Shown piece after piece: positions 25,868-39,930 of a stretch of DNA of 64,000 nucleotides; the first letter of the stretch is position 1, and each line of letters starts with the position of its first letter. A program made the position numbers and the translations under genes. Below the pieces are notes generated by a model. It was given only the letters and a program-made list of their open reading frames with translations. It was not told the origin of the DNA and made no database searches. Origin of the DNA: Tetrahymena thermophila SB210 (lineage: Eukaryota > Ciliophora > Oligohymenophorea > Hymenostomatida > Tetrahymenidae); NCBI RefSeq assembly GCF_000189635.1, contig NW_002476237.1, positions 124,001 through 188,000 on the forward strand. The letters are read 5' to 3'.

Positions 25868-28495
25868 TCAAAGTGCATGGAAAGGATTTTTAACTCCATT
25901 TGAAATTTATCTAATAATGTGGTCTCTATATTTTTGAAGTGCCCATCTTACATCAGTGGGATTGCTTTCTGCTAATCCTGTTATAAATTTTTGAGGTTAA
26001 ATTAATTTTAATAAGAGTTTAGTAAATTACTTATAAGAACCTTCTTTAAATCAAAAAGTTCAGTGTCTGACATATCACTGTACCATGTAGTTACAAATAT
26101 AGCATTTTCTTATTGATATTGAAAATTATATTAATTATTATCCAGTATTATAGTTTTTGACAAATCTCTCCCCAGATTATTTAAGTCCTATAAATATATT
26201 TTTGTCTCTCTTAAGAATGTTTAAAATAAATAAAATAATTTACTTTTATATGAACTAGACCTTAAAGATTACAATGCTATCTATACAAGCGATAACTAAT
26301 TAATCCCTTTTAGTCAAATGTCGGAATTATTGAATCAGCATACTTTTTATTTTTATAAATTTTATGTGTTTGTTTGGATTTTATAATTTAAATTTACATC
26401 TTTCAATCCTGCTGTAAATATGACTAACTCATAATAATTATACATAGATTCTAAAAACTCATTTAAACCTGGTCTTTATAAGAAGCATTATTTATCTTAA
26501 TCCTATTCATAAAAAATTATATAAAATACATTTTCTATCAATCAAACTTTTACATAATGTCCTAATGTTTCATCTAAATCAAGAACTAAGGTGTAAGGCT
26601 TGTTTTTAATATCTTATTAATTTCTAGGTGGCAAAAAAGGAATATCTAAAACGGGCTCTTCTCCAGGAGGTAAGCCAATGAGATCTATGGGAGAAAAGGG
26701 TTAAGCAGGTTCTAGGGGATGATAAATTGTTTTCATTATAGAGTCTTCGTGCTAATTTTATTATCTAATCTGTTATTTTATTCATAAAATCTATTTTAAA
26801 ATTATTAATATTGTAGAAAATGATTACTGATAAAAATGTTCCATTGATGATGTTTTCTCTTAACTTCGTTACTTTGTAGTTTCATATTAATAATTAATGT
26901 AATTTTTTCATTTTTTAATAAGTCTATTTTACATTGTATATTATTTCTTTCTCTCAAGCAAAAGCTAATGACTGAGAAAATTGGTTTTATTCTTTCGATT
27001 TCACTATTTTCTAGTAAAAATTGCTTCTAAAATTCCCTGTTTTTTCATTTAATATGATAAATTATTTTGAAGAATCTTAATGCAAATCTAAAAATACCTT
27101 AAAACTGACTTTAAATAAGATTCAACAAGTTAATTATTTTTTTTAATGTCAAACAAATCATCCTTTTTTATATTTCTTATTTTTTTAATCTTAATAGTTT
27201 TTTCTATGCTTTGATACCACATCTTATTTTTTAATTTGAAAATAATTTTTAATTTTAATATCTTTTTAAATAACTTACATTGCCTCTGTTTTCTTAGGGA
27301 ACTTTGCCTAAAATTTAGCTCATAAGGATTAGGAGAGTTTAATAAATTTGCTCTAAGATGTTTCTCATATCACTCAATACTTTCGAGAAGAGAACAGTTT
27401 AAATAAGCATAGGATTTTCGTGAAGTTTTAAAGAAATACATTAGAAAAATGCAATGCTCGAAATCTAATTTTATATGAAATTCATTTGTTAAATTTAGAA
27501 AACCCTAAGTTTTTACATTAAGGAGTAATGCAAAATCTATATTTTCTTTCCACTCTGGGTTACTGAATAATGTCTAAATATAAATTTAAAATTTATTTTA
27601 ATTGAATTTGTCATAATCATTTTTAAAGCAGCTCTTACATGAAGTTTTTCAAGTTTTAATTCAAAGAGGATTTCCCAATAACTTTAAAAACTAGGATAAC
27701 CTACTTCATCTCCCTTAAATGCAAACTTTTTTATTAAATTTATAAATTATTTAACACTTTTAAGTGAAATTTTAATAATTCATTTATATAATTAAGCAGT
27801 ACATCAACTATCCATAAAAGCTTCTCTTCAAGTTCAGAGAGTTTTATCAAATCTATCTTAATTTTTTTAAAAAAACATTAATTTTTCTTTCCATCTGTAT
27901 TGATTATTTACAAGAAAAGGTTCATAGTTCATGTCTTATCCTTCATATATGCTAGAAGTTTGAAATGAGCCTTCAGTATCCTAAAATTTAAAATATTTAG
28001 CAAATTAAATAAACATCTAATAAAAAAGAGACCTTTATTGTGTTTAAATAGTGGTTTGTTTTCATTGAGATGCTAGCTTTTGTTTGATTTCTTTTTAAAC
28101 TTTATCCAGCTAAATTAGAATCAGATTAATTTTTGCCACTTCTTAATTCTTATTCCACAATGAATCTTAAACTTTTTTGAGCATTGATAAAAGGAGTATT
28201 TACTTATTCTTTTTCGTATTATATTTATTTTATTAGTGGAAGCGAGTCATTATATTTCTACGAGAAATGCTCTTTTTTAAAATTAATTTATAATAAGAAT
28301 TGCTAAATAATATATTCAATTTTATTTTATTTTAATTTGCAATTTACTGTTAAATCTATGTTCAGGATCAGGGTCATTTTTTTAAAAATTATTTACAAAC
28401 TTAGGAAGTTATCCAGGTTTATTGCTAGCCTAACTTGTAACTGATTAATTATCTTTTTAATTGTCTTTTTTTGACTAAGCTCTTGGTTTCTTCAT
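25868..28495 (-). CDS. FCP1/SCP-like HAD phosphatase (NLI-interacting factor family)
   Basis: Fifteen exons on the minus strand (high to low): 28348-28495, 28033-28271, 27912-27980, 27803-27856, 27639-27725, 27517-27573, 27279-27464, 27098-27222, 26933-27036, 26828-26871, 26554-26769, 26398-26502, 26244-26342, 26031-26187, 25868-25977. Phases sum to 600 codons. The C-terminal third is the phosphatase: LVLDLDETLGHY carries the DxDxT nucleophile, followed by RPGLNEFLESM, YELVIFTAG, and ILDNNQYNF, the conserved DD/DN step. These enzymes dephosphorylate Ser/Thr, classically on RNA polymerase II CTD. The N-terminal 130 residues are charged and disordered; the middle 250 are a helical domain I do not recognise. 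Two donors (GTCTCT at 28032, GTACTG at 27802) are non-typical, so those joins are less sure. Confidence 0.85.
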
Positions 28496-29142
28496 AGTTA
28501 AACTTTATATTTTAAGCTTACTTTGCTAATGCAAAAAAAAAAAGATTATATAAAATTAATGATACTTATTACAATAAAAATAATACTTATTATTAATTAG
28601 ATAAACAAGCTTTTTATAGTTATCTTTTTTGATAACCACTAGTAACTAGCTAAGTTATAATTTTAAGCTTAAAATATTTATTTGTTATAAATCAGTTTTA
28701 AACTACCTAAACAAAAAAAGTTAATATGAATATTCTACTTTTATTTTTTTATAAAAAAATTCATTCATTCATAATTAATTTGTTATTATTTATTATTTTA
28801 TTTATAAATATTTACAAGATAAAAATATCTTATTCTAAATAAAACTTTCTCTTAAATAGAAAAATTAAAGTTTAAGTTGTTGGATATTTGATTAAGTTTT
28901 ATGGAAATTCATTAGTAATTTAAATAATATTTTTATATTTGTTTATAAAATTAGAAAATAAAAAATATTTTATTTATTTTAGACATTATATTTTTATTTC
29001 TTTATTAATTAATTAAATGAATTAATATAAATTTTATTGATAGAATAAAAGATAGATTTCAATGAATTTAACTTTTAGATTAATAAAATAAATTACATTT
29101 TAAATACATTTAATTAATTCAAAAATTATTATCTAAAATGAA
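28496..29142. other. Intergenic region
   Basis: AT-rich spacer between two minus-strand genes; holds the FCP1-like gene promoter. Nothing else seen. Confidence 0.5.
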
Positions 29143-30192
29143 TCAAAGCATTCTATCTTCATTATCAAATTACGTATTCATTTCTTCTTCATATCTTTGT
29201 AGATTATAACGTATTTTATCCATTACTTGCAAGAAATCTTATCTTTGAATCTATCTTGTATTGTTACGATCATAGAAATTAATAAGAAGTTCTTAAAAAC
29301 CTTTGATTGTTGAGTCTTTAAATTCAAGTTGAAGAAGAACAGCATCTATTTCAGTAGCATCAATAATGTTATTCTAGTCTACATCTAATATTTTGAAAAT
29401 ATTGTCGCAAATAATTTGCCATCTTGTTGTATCTCCCAAAACCCATAACAAAAATTTATTAGTTTCTTTTTTGTCTGAACATTTTTCATTAAATTCTGCA
29501 TCTAAATCTTATCCTTACTTTGCTTTACGGTGACAGTCGTTATACAAGTCCATTTCAAAAGCTACATAATTATAAATAGATCTACCTGTTTTTAAATCTG
29601 ATTTTCCTACTACTGTTGAAGTAAACACTTTTTACAAGAATTAATTAAATTCATCCATACCCTTTTTATACTAAGCTAGTGTTATAGTGTCTGAACCTTT
29701 GTTAGCTATTTTAGAAAATATTAATTTTTGGTCTTTTATTGCCTTTTGTCTATCTGCTTCTGATAAAGAATAAGAGAAGTATTCTATAGTGTCTTCCCAC
29801 TCTTTTTTAGTCAAAACATCTCCACCAGTTTTGCTTCTCAGACGGAAGGAGATAGTAACTAATGCATCCCAAATTCTTTTTTCATTAATTATATGGCTAA
29901 CTGAATTTAATCCTTCTTCAGATAAGTCTTCAATTACCTCAGAGTGATATTTTTGAGTTTCAACAAGCATTAAAGAAAGAAATGTATCTCTCATAGATAA
30001 TGCCTTTCTTAAATTATATTCTAAATTGATTTTCTCTGTAATCAATTTTTTTGATAATTCTTCTTCATTCCACTATTAAATATCTTCTTTTACTCTTTTA
30101 ACTGTTGTTTCACCAAAATAAATAATAGTTAAGGTAAACATAAGTAGAATGCATGAAGAGCATATCTTAAATTTTCTTCCTTCTTTTCCCAT
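29143..30192 (-). CDS. Membrane-anchored EF-hand protein, 349 aa or longer
   Basis: Frame ends at TGA 29143. I start at the internal ATG at 30192 (MGKEGRKFK), but the frame stays open and coding-like upstream (VFSKLKSNKSNQKLFQEIKE) to an acceptor-like TTTTAG near 30290. So a 5' exon probably exists and the true start is unresolved. A transmembrane segment, CSSCILLMFTLTIIYFG, follows about 11 residues after the chosen start. The rest is a helical, charged domain. Near the C-terminus DVDQNNIIDATE is a canonical 12-residue EF-hand calcium loop (D1, D3, N5, D9, E12); a second, DRNNTRQIQRQD, is degenerate. A calcium-responsive membrane-linked role is inferred; family name unknown. Confidence 0.8.
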
Positions 30193-30289
30193 ACGAGATG
30201 TCGTATGATATGTATTTAAAAATTCCTTAATTTCCTAAAATAACTTTTGATTGCTCTTGTTGGATTTTAGTTTACTAAAAACCTAAAAC

Positions 30290-31769
30290 AAAAATTTTCT
30301 TTTTTTAAATTAATTAATTAATTACAAATATTTTAAAATTCAATAATTCAATAAAAACTACACGCTTAAATATTCATATTATTTTCAAAACTAATATTTT
30401 CCTATAGCATTTTTTTTGAAAACAAATCAATTATATTTATTGGATAAAACCATCAATTTTATTTTAAAATTAAATGAATATATATCTATAATAAGAATAC
30501 TTTTAAGCTAATTTTAAATTTTAAGAAAAATTGTTGAAATAAAAATGTAAATTTATAGCAAAATTTAGAAATTTTAAAAATATTTTATAAACAAATTCAA
30601 TATAATTTTAATAAAAATTGAAAAGATTATAATATATTTTCTAACAAAGGGCATTTATTTTTTTCTAAAATTTAATATCCTATGTTATAATTGAGTAGTA
30701 AGTTGTATAAAAAATTAAACTTTTAAGAAGAATAAAGAACATTAATTGAGAAATTATAGTTTGTGTTTGTCAACAAAAAATAAAATCCTCTAAATATAAA
30801 ATTAAATCCAAAAAAAGAGCATTTTCAAATTGAATTAATTTAATTTACAAAATTAATAAGTAAAAAATAAAAATATTTTATGTTAATTGAGGAAATAAAA
30901 ACTTATTATAATATTTAAAATAATAAATTTTAAATGTTAAATTATATCTTATAAAGATTGAAAGTATGTTGTATTCTATAATATTAATAATTTATCAAGA
31001 ATTTTAGATATGAACTACATTAAAATCAATATATTAATTAATTTAAAATTAGATATTTTATATATTTTAAAAAGAAAAACTGAATTATTTTGTTAAGCTA
31101 TTAAAATGATAATTTTAGATTTGAGATTTGTGTAAAATAGCAAATTTAATTTTTTTAAATCTACTAAAATATCTCTCAATTAATTCAGAGTAAGAAAAAA
31201 AAGATTTTAGCAATTGAATGAAAGAAATTATGGATAAATAATAAATCATTTAGTAAAAAAGTAAACTAAATTGTATTATTTAAAAGAATAGAATTTAAAT
31301 AATAATATTTTGATTTTATTTGATAAAATTATGATTAATTTTAATTGCTAATATTAAAAAAATTATACTTTTAACTAAGGCAAGAGTGTTAATTTTTAAA
31401 TTGCTATTTATTTGTGATTATTATAAATTTATAAATTATAAATAAATCAATACAAAATATTTTAATTAAAAAAATAATATTTTTATACTAGAAACATTTA
31501 TTTAAAACCTTTATAGGCTTTTAAATTTTAGAAGATAAATTTTTTGAATACTTAAAAAATAAATAATGATAAAAATTGTAAAGAAGTATTAAATCAAATT
31601 AATTTTTTCATGTCATAAAGCTAATATTTAAGTTTAAAACTTATCCTAAATGATTAATATATTGTTTTGATAATAAAATGTTTTAATTAAAATTTAACAT
31701 TTCAAATTTTAAATTAAAGATGAAGTAAAGAAAAAAAAAATTTGGTTTACAGAAATTTATTTAGAGATA
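30290..31769. other. Intergenic region, 1.5 kb
   Basis: Very AT-rich. An ATG-led short frame near 30400 on the minus strand (MLQENISFENN...) could be the missing first exon of the EF-hand gene, but its phase does not fit the acceptor. No other feature. Confidence 0.4.
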
Positions 31770-32093
31770 ATGAGTAAAGCTAAATAAGTAAGACTATTTC
31801 AAAATTTATAGATAGAAGAAAGAAATGATAATGTCGATGAAAATTCTTAAAAGAACTAAAAATAATTAGTTTTATAAATAGCGAGCAAGAAGAACCACAA
31901 ATTAACTGTCGAGAACATGAATTTATAAAGTATACGAAATGTGATTAACGAAGAGATAAAAAGGAACAGTATTTTTATTATATTATTAATTTACTCAATT
32001 AATATGCAAATTTTGAAAATTCAAGGTTATTCCAATCAATTATATATTAGCATTGCTATAATTCAATTATTCAGTGAGCACTTTAATTTATGA
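31770..32093 (+). CDS. Small hypothetical ORF, 107 aa
   Basis: ATG at 31770 (MSKAKQVRLFQNLQIEERND) to TGA at 32091. The first 75 residues are charged and protein-like; the tail is hydrophobic and could be intron read-through, since a GTATTT donor-like site lies after EEIKRN. No family recognised. May be the 5' exon of an unresolved gene or chance. Confidence 0.3.
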
Positions 32094-32519
32094 TTGAATA
32101 TAAGAGATAGAAATTTAGGTGAATATAATAAATGATTGCAATATTAAATAATAATTTAACTAAAATCAATAAATAATAATTATTATTATTATTTAGTATA
32201 TTTTACAATTTATTAGTCACAAAGCATAATAAATAAGTAAGAAAAAGGACCAAGCAAAAACAATAAAAAAAAAACTAATATTATTAAATTTCTAAAGGAT
32301 TAATCACTAACTTAAAATAATACAAAATAGTAATAAATAAATAAAATAAGTCTGTTTAGTTTTTGACAAAATATCAGATCTACTTTTTATTTAGTATAGC
32401 AGAGCAATTTTACATTAGTCAATTAAAATTTTTGCAACCTCCGCACTTATTCTCAAACACTTTAGAGAAAAACTTTCAGCTATTTTATATTACTCGAGAC
32501 CTATTTTCGCAGTTAAAAA
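32094..32519. other. Intergenic region, PKG promoter
   Basis: AT-rich, with less AT-rich sequence in the last 130 bases before the kinase start. No defined element recognised. Confidence 0.4.
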
Positions 32520-36081
<3,562 letters not shown>

Positions 36082-37468
36082 AGAAGTAAATCAAAGCATA
36101 AACTCGAAAAAATTAACAGATTTTTTAACATCAACCAACCTATTTGGCAAATAATTACAGAAATAAAATAAAACCATAGGCAAAAACAAATATAAAATAT
36201 AATAACACCACATATACATACATATAAATAATAGATAGATAGATAAAAGTAATCTTAATTTCATTTATTCTCAATTTATAAATAATAAACAAATAAATTA
36301 ATATAAACACAAACCATCACCATCTAAAAATAACACATAAAACACTCACTAACCAAATAACTCACTAACTAACTATTTATCTATAAAAAAATATTTTAGA
36401 TGACATTATTGTCTAATGTCACTTCATATCTAGTTCACTTGATCAACAAGAATAATAAATATAAAAAATTAATGATAATAAAATAATAATAGTAATAATA
36501 ATAATCTCTTCATAAATTCTTATTTTTGATTTTGTAAATATATTGTTTATTAGCTCTATAAAAGATTAAAATAAAAGAGGTAAAATTTATTACTTTGAAA
36601 AAAAATAACAATAAGAAATATCTCTCAATTTAAAAAATTATTTGGTTGCAAAAAGATGTTAATTATGATGTTTTTATTTATTTATTTATAGTTAAACTTT
36701 CTTACATAAAAATAAATAAATAAATATCTAATATTAAAAATAATACTTGTTTCTTCTGCAAATAAAAATTATAATCAGCATTTTTATCCAACATTTTTAT
36801 GATAAAAAAAATATTTTTATAGATTTTTTTTGTGTATTCAATATCATTTATATTTTCTTATTTTATTGATTCTAATAACTGAAAACTTAGGCAGCAATTT
36901 TATCGACCTAACTCACTAATTAATTAATTTCTTTTTCTAAAAACTTACAGTCTCTCTAATTTAGGCAAAAAGCAAAAGTTAAATAGCAAAAAAAACTAGT
37001 AACAACGCATTTTTCTCTTAAATTTAAACACCTTGATTTGGCAAATAACATTTATGCTAATAATCTATCTTTTAATGCTTGTTATTGTATTACGCAAATA
37101 AGGAGTGAAGAAGAAAGAAATATTTTTATAAGTAACTGCGAATAATTTTTTTAACAGAAAACTTTTTTTTATTCAGCTTCTATTTATAATAGATTGATAT
37201 TGAATTTAATTTTAATGATAAATATTTTAGTATTTTTATAGTAAGTATAGAATAAGAAATAGAAATTTATTATATAAAATATAGATAAATACATTAATTA
37301 AATTAGAAATTGTTTCAATCAATTTATTTTATTAGATATTATTTAATATTGCGACTTAGGTTTGAAGGTAAAATTTTATTCAGATTATGAAAAAGTCATC
37401 AAAACTAAGTTTAATTTAACTATTTAGGTATAGAAAAGGAAAAAAAATAAGTAAATAAACAAATTATT

Positions 37469-37503
<35 letters not shown>

Positions 37504-37541
37504 AAGCATATAGAACAATAAAATTTCAAGATTTGGATTTT
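36082..37541. other. Convergent intergenic region, 1.5 kb
   Basis: AT-rich spacer between the PKG-like gene (+) and a minus-strand gene. Contains short tandem repeats and ends in a TATC microsatellite. No gene seen. Confidence 0.5.
37472..37503. repeat. TATC tetranucleotide microsatellite
   Basis: Eight tandem copies of TATC in the spacer just downstream of the minus-strand gene that ends at 37542. Likely a slippage-derived, polymorphic repeat. Confidence 0.9.
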
Positions 37542-38150
37542 TCAATCAATTGATTGTATAAGTGAAAATTTTTTCTGCAAAACTTATGAAAGCTTATAAT
37601 TTCTGTAGCTGTTTGTGTAGCAAGTTTATAAATGTGCTTCGTCTTAATTCTACTCACTTGTGTGAGATCTGTAAGTATTTTGAGGTGATTTATCATTAAG
37701 TGTGGGCTTTTTAAAGTAAGCAACTATGCAAGTTCTTTTAAGTTATCCTTCTTGGATAAGAGTTTCAGTTCTTTTACTTATACTTTTTTTTCTAGCATCA
37801 AGTAATACTTTATTACTGCTCTTTAGAAATGGAGCTAACTTTGCCTACATCTCTTTAATTTTTTTAAGACTTTATTTTAGATTTGTGAAGGTTTATTAGT
37901 ACAATTCCTCACTATATATTTCTTTCATTTCTTTAAGCCTCTCAAACAAAAGATTTTCATCTATATTTACACAGGAGAGTTCTTGTTGCTCATCAATTAA
38001 ATGAGGGATTTCTAAATCATCATAAAGTTTAAATCTTATTTTGTATATTTCTTCATAGTATATATCAAACTACTCTACTAAATGTTAGAGTATTGCATCA
38101 TTTATTTATATTTTTTTTTTGTTAGTATTACAAGAATTAGTGCATCCCAT
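37542..38150 (-). CDS. Small N-lipidated hypothetical protein, 202 aa
   Basis: Single exon on the minus strand, ATG at 38150 to TGA at 37542. It begins MGCTNSC: Gly2 for myristoylation with Cys3 and Cys7 for palmitoylation, so peripheral membrane attachment is likely. Residues about 20-120 are predicted helical and charged with coiled-coil-like spacing (LLFERLKEMKEIYSEEL, LKQSLKKIKEMQAKL). The C-terminal 70 residues are Ser/Thr/Asn/Gln rich. No catalytic motif seen and no family recognised. It lies convergent to the PKG-like kinase, which also starts MGxC. Confidence 0.75.
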
Positions 38151-38848
38151 TATGTTAATTGCTTTTTTGCAATTATTTATTGGGAAATCTTTTTTTTAAA
38201 TTTTTTTTTTTCCAAAGATTATTTTATTTAGTAATTATGATTATGAGTTAAATGAAATAAATATATTTCAAACCAAAGACTAATCTCAAAGAATAAATAA
38301 ATAAATGTTAGTCTATTGTAAATTTTTTAATGAACAAAAATTTTTTGTATCAGAAAGTTAAGGTGAATTTAAAAATACAAAAATTGTAAGCCTATAAGTC
38401 AGTCTTTATTATTTAATTATAACTAAGGTTTATTCAATCCTAGCTAGTAAATAACAAAAAAAAATAGATAAATAATTCCTTATTTAATCTCTACTTTAAT
38501 TATTAAGTAGAAAATGTACCAAAAGAATTAAAATTTAACAAATTTCTGACAAATATTTTTTAATTGCTGGTTAAATTTTAAGAACATAGTCATTTGTTTT
38601 TCAAAATTTATGTTTATTTAATCTCAATAATGCTAAGATCAAATAAATAAATAAATACTTAATCAATAATTTGTTTTTAATCACTTGAAGCATAATAAAT
38701 ATTATTTATTAAATGTTTAAATATTTTAGAAAATAAAAATACCTCTTATCATAAATTAAATTAACTAATTTTTTATAAAAAAAATAATAGATAAATATAA
38801 TTAATTGATTATCTAATATTAAAAAATATATTTATATTTATCACTTTT
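38151..38848. other. Intergenic region
   Basis: AT-rich spacer; divergent promoters of the minus-strand lipidated protein and the duplicated Hsp70 leader probably lie here. Confidence 0.4.
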
Positions 38849-39216
38849 AATAAATAATAAAGCAAAAATTTTTAAAAACTAATGCTTAAGGTATATTTAT
38901 TTATTAATTTATTAGTTTTTGTTTGCCTTTTTAATTAACATGTAAGTAATTATAATATTTAAAAATAAAAAAATGTATTAATTTTGTTTTTGAAATATTT
39001 TTTCATTCAATATTTTGTTAAATATCGTAAAAAGAATAATTTAATTTGCTTATTGATTGTTTAAATTTTAACATAAATATTTCCTAATAGATAGATTTGA
39101 GTAATTTTTGATCAAATAAATTATTAATTGAGCTAAATTTATTAATTCAAACAATATAAAAGAATATTTAAATTTGATTGAGATATAGAAGAAATAAATT
39201 AGCTAAAAATTGGTAT

Positions 39217-39300
39217 CCTCTATAATTTTTAACGTGTATTAATCTGCTTAATCCAAAAAATAGTTTAAATTATGCACGTATAATAAATATCTATATTTTT
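39217..39300 (+). promoter_or_regulatory. Conserved upstream element of the Hsp70-like genes (copy 1 of 4)
   Basis: A block reading TATAATTTTTAACGTGT, then TCTGCTTAATCCAAAAAA, then TGCACGTATAATAAATATC. The same order recurs at 39714-39790, 43032-43105 and 43163-43225, each in the few hundred bases upstream of a start codon. The paired ACGTGT and GCACGT cores are among the least AT-rich bases in these spacers. A transcription factor site is inferred, not shown. Confidence 0.45.
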
Positions 39301-39354
39301 AATAATTTATACTTAAAAAGAATATAATATTCAATTTAATTCAAACATATAAAT

Positions 39355-39437
39355 ATGAACTCTAAATTACTATTTTTGACAATTATAATTCTATAATTTT
39401 ATTTCATAAATTCATAGGATTTAAAAGATAATATTAT
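39355..39437 (+). pseudogene. Orphan signal-peptide fragment of the Hsp70-like gene
   Basis: Repeats the first 28 or so codons of the functional copy at 39850, including the full signal peptide, then leaves the gene at the repeat junction. It could be translated as a short secreted peptide or act as an upstream ORF, but more simply it is a by-product of the tandem duplication. Confidence 0.75.
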
Positions 39438-39930
39438 TAATTATAATATTTAAAAATAAAAAAATGTATTAATTTTGTTTTTGAAATATTTTTTCATTCA
39501 ATATTTTGTTAAATATCGTAAAAAGAATAATTTAATTTGCTTATTGATTGTTTAAATTTTAACATTAATATTTCCTAATAGATAGATAGATTTGAATAAT
39601 TTTTGATCAAACAAATTATTAATTGAGCTAAATTTATTAATTCAAACAATATAAAAGAATATTTAAATTTGATTAAGATATAGAAGAAATAAATTTGCTA
39701 AAAATTGGTATCCTCTATAATTTTCAACGTGTATTAATCTGCTTAATCCAAAAAATAGTTTAAATTATGCACGTATAATAAATATCTATATTTTTAATAA
39801 TTTATACTTAAAAAGAAAATAATATTCAATTTAATTCAAACATATAAATATGAACTCTAAATTACTATTTTTGACAATTATAATTCTATAATTTTATTTC
39901 ATAAATTCATTGGATTTAAAAGATAATATT
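39438..39930 (+). repeat. Second copy of the 491-bp direct repeat
   Basis: Immediately follows the first copy. Includes the functional start at 39850 of the Hsp70-like gene A. Differs from copy one by a few substitutions and an extra GATA near 39583. Confidence 0.9.
39714..39790 (+). promoter_or_regulatory. Conserved upstream element (copy 2 of 4)
   Basis: Same block in the second repeat unit, about 60-140 bases before the functional start of Hsp70-like gene A: TATAATTTTCAACGTGT, TCTGCTTAATCC, TGCACGTATAATAAATATC. Confidence 0.5.

Larger units (their letters stand above)
38947..39437 (+). repeat. First copy of a 491-bp tandem direct repeat (Hsp70 leader duplication)
   Basis: Almost identical to 39438-39930. 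Each unit carries about 400 bp of upstream sequence plus ATG and about 28 codons of the Hsp70-like gene (ATG at 39355 here, 39850 in the second). In this copy the frame runs [11 protein letters not shown]...DLKDNII and then passes straight into the start of the next unit instead of the Hsp70 body. It is an orphan promoter plus signal-peptide fragment. The main difference between copies is a four-base GATA insertion, so the duplication is recent. Confidence 0.9.

Noticed and set aside
27841-27900. Apparent frameshift at a T7A7 run in the FCP1-like gene
   Set aside because: A 55-nt intron (27857-27911) with GTAAAT donor and TTAAG acceptor restores phase exactly.
36420-36500. ATT/AAT/AATA runs as a candidate replication origin
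   Set aside because: Such runs occur in every spacer here; nothing distinguishes this one.
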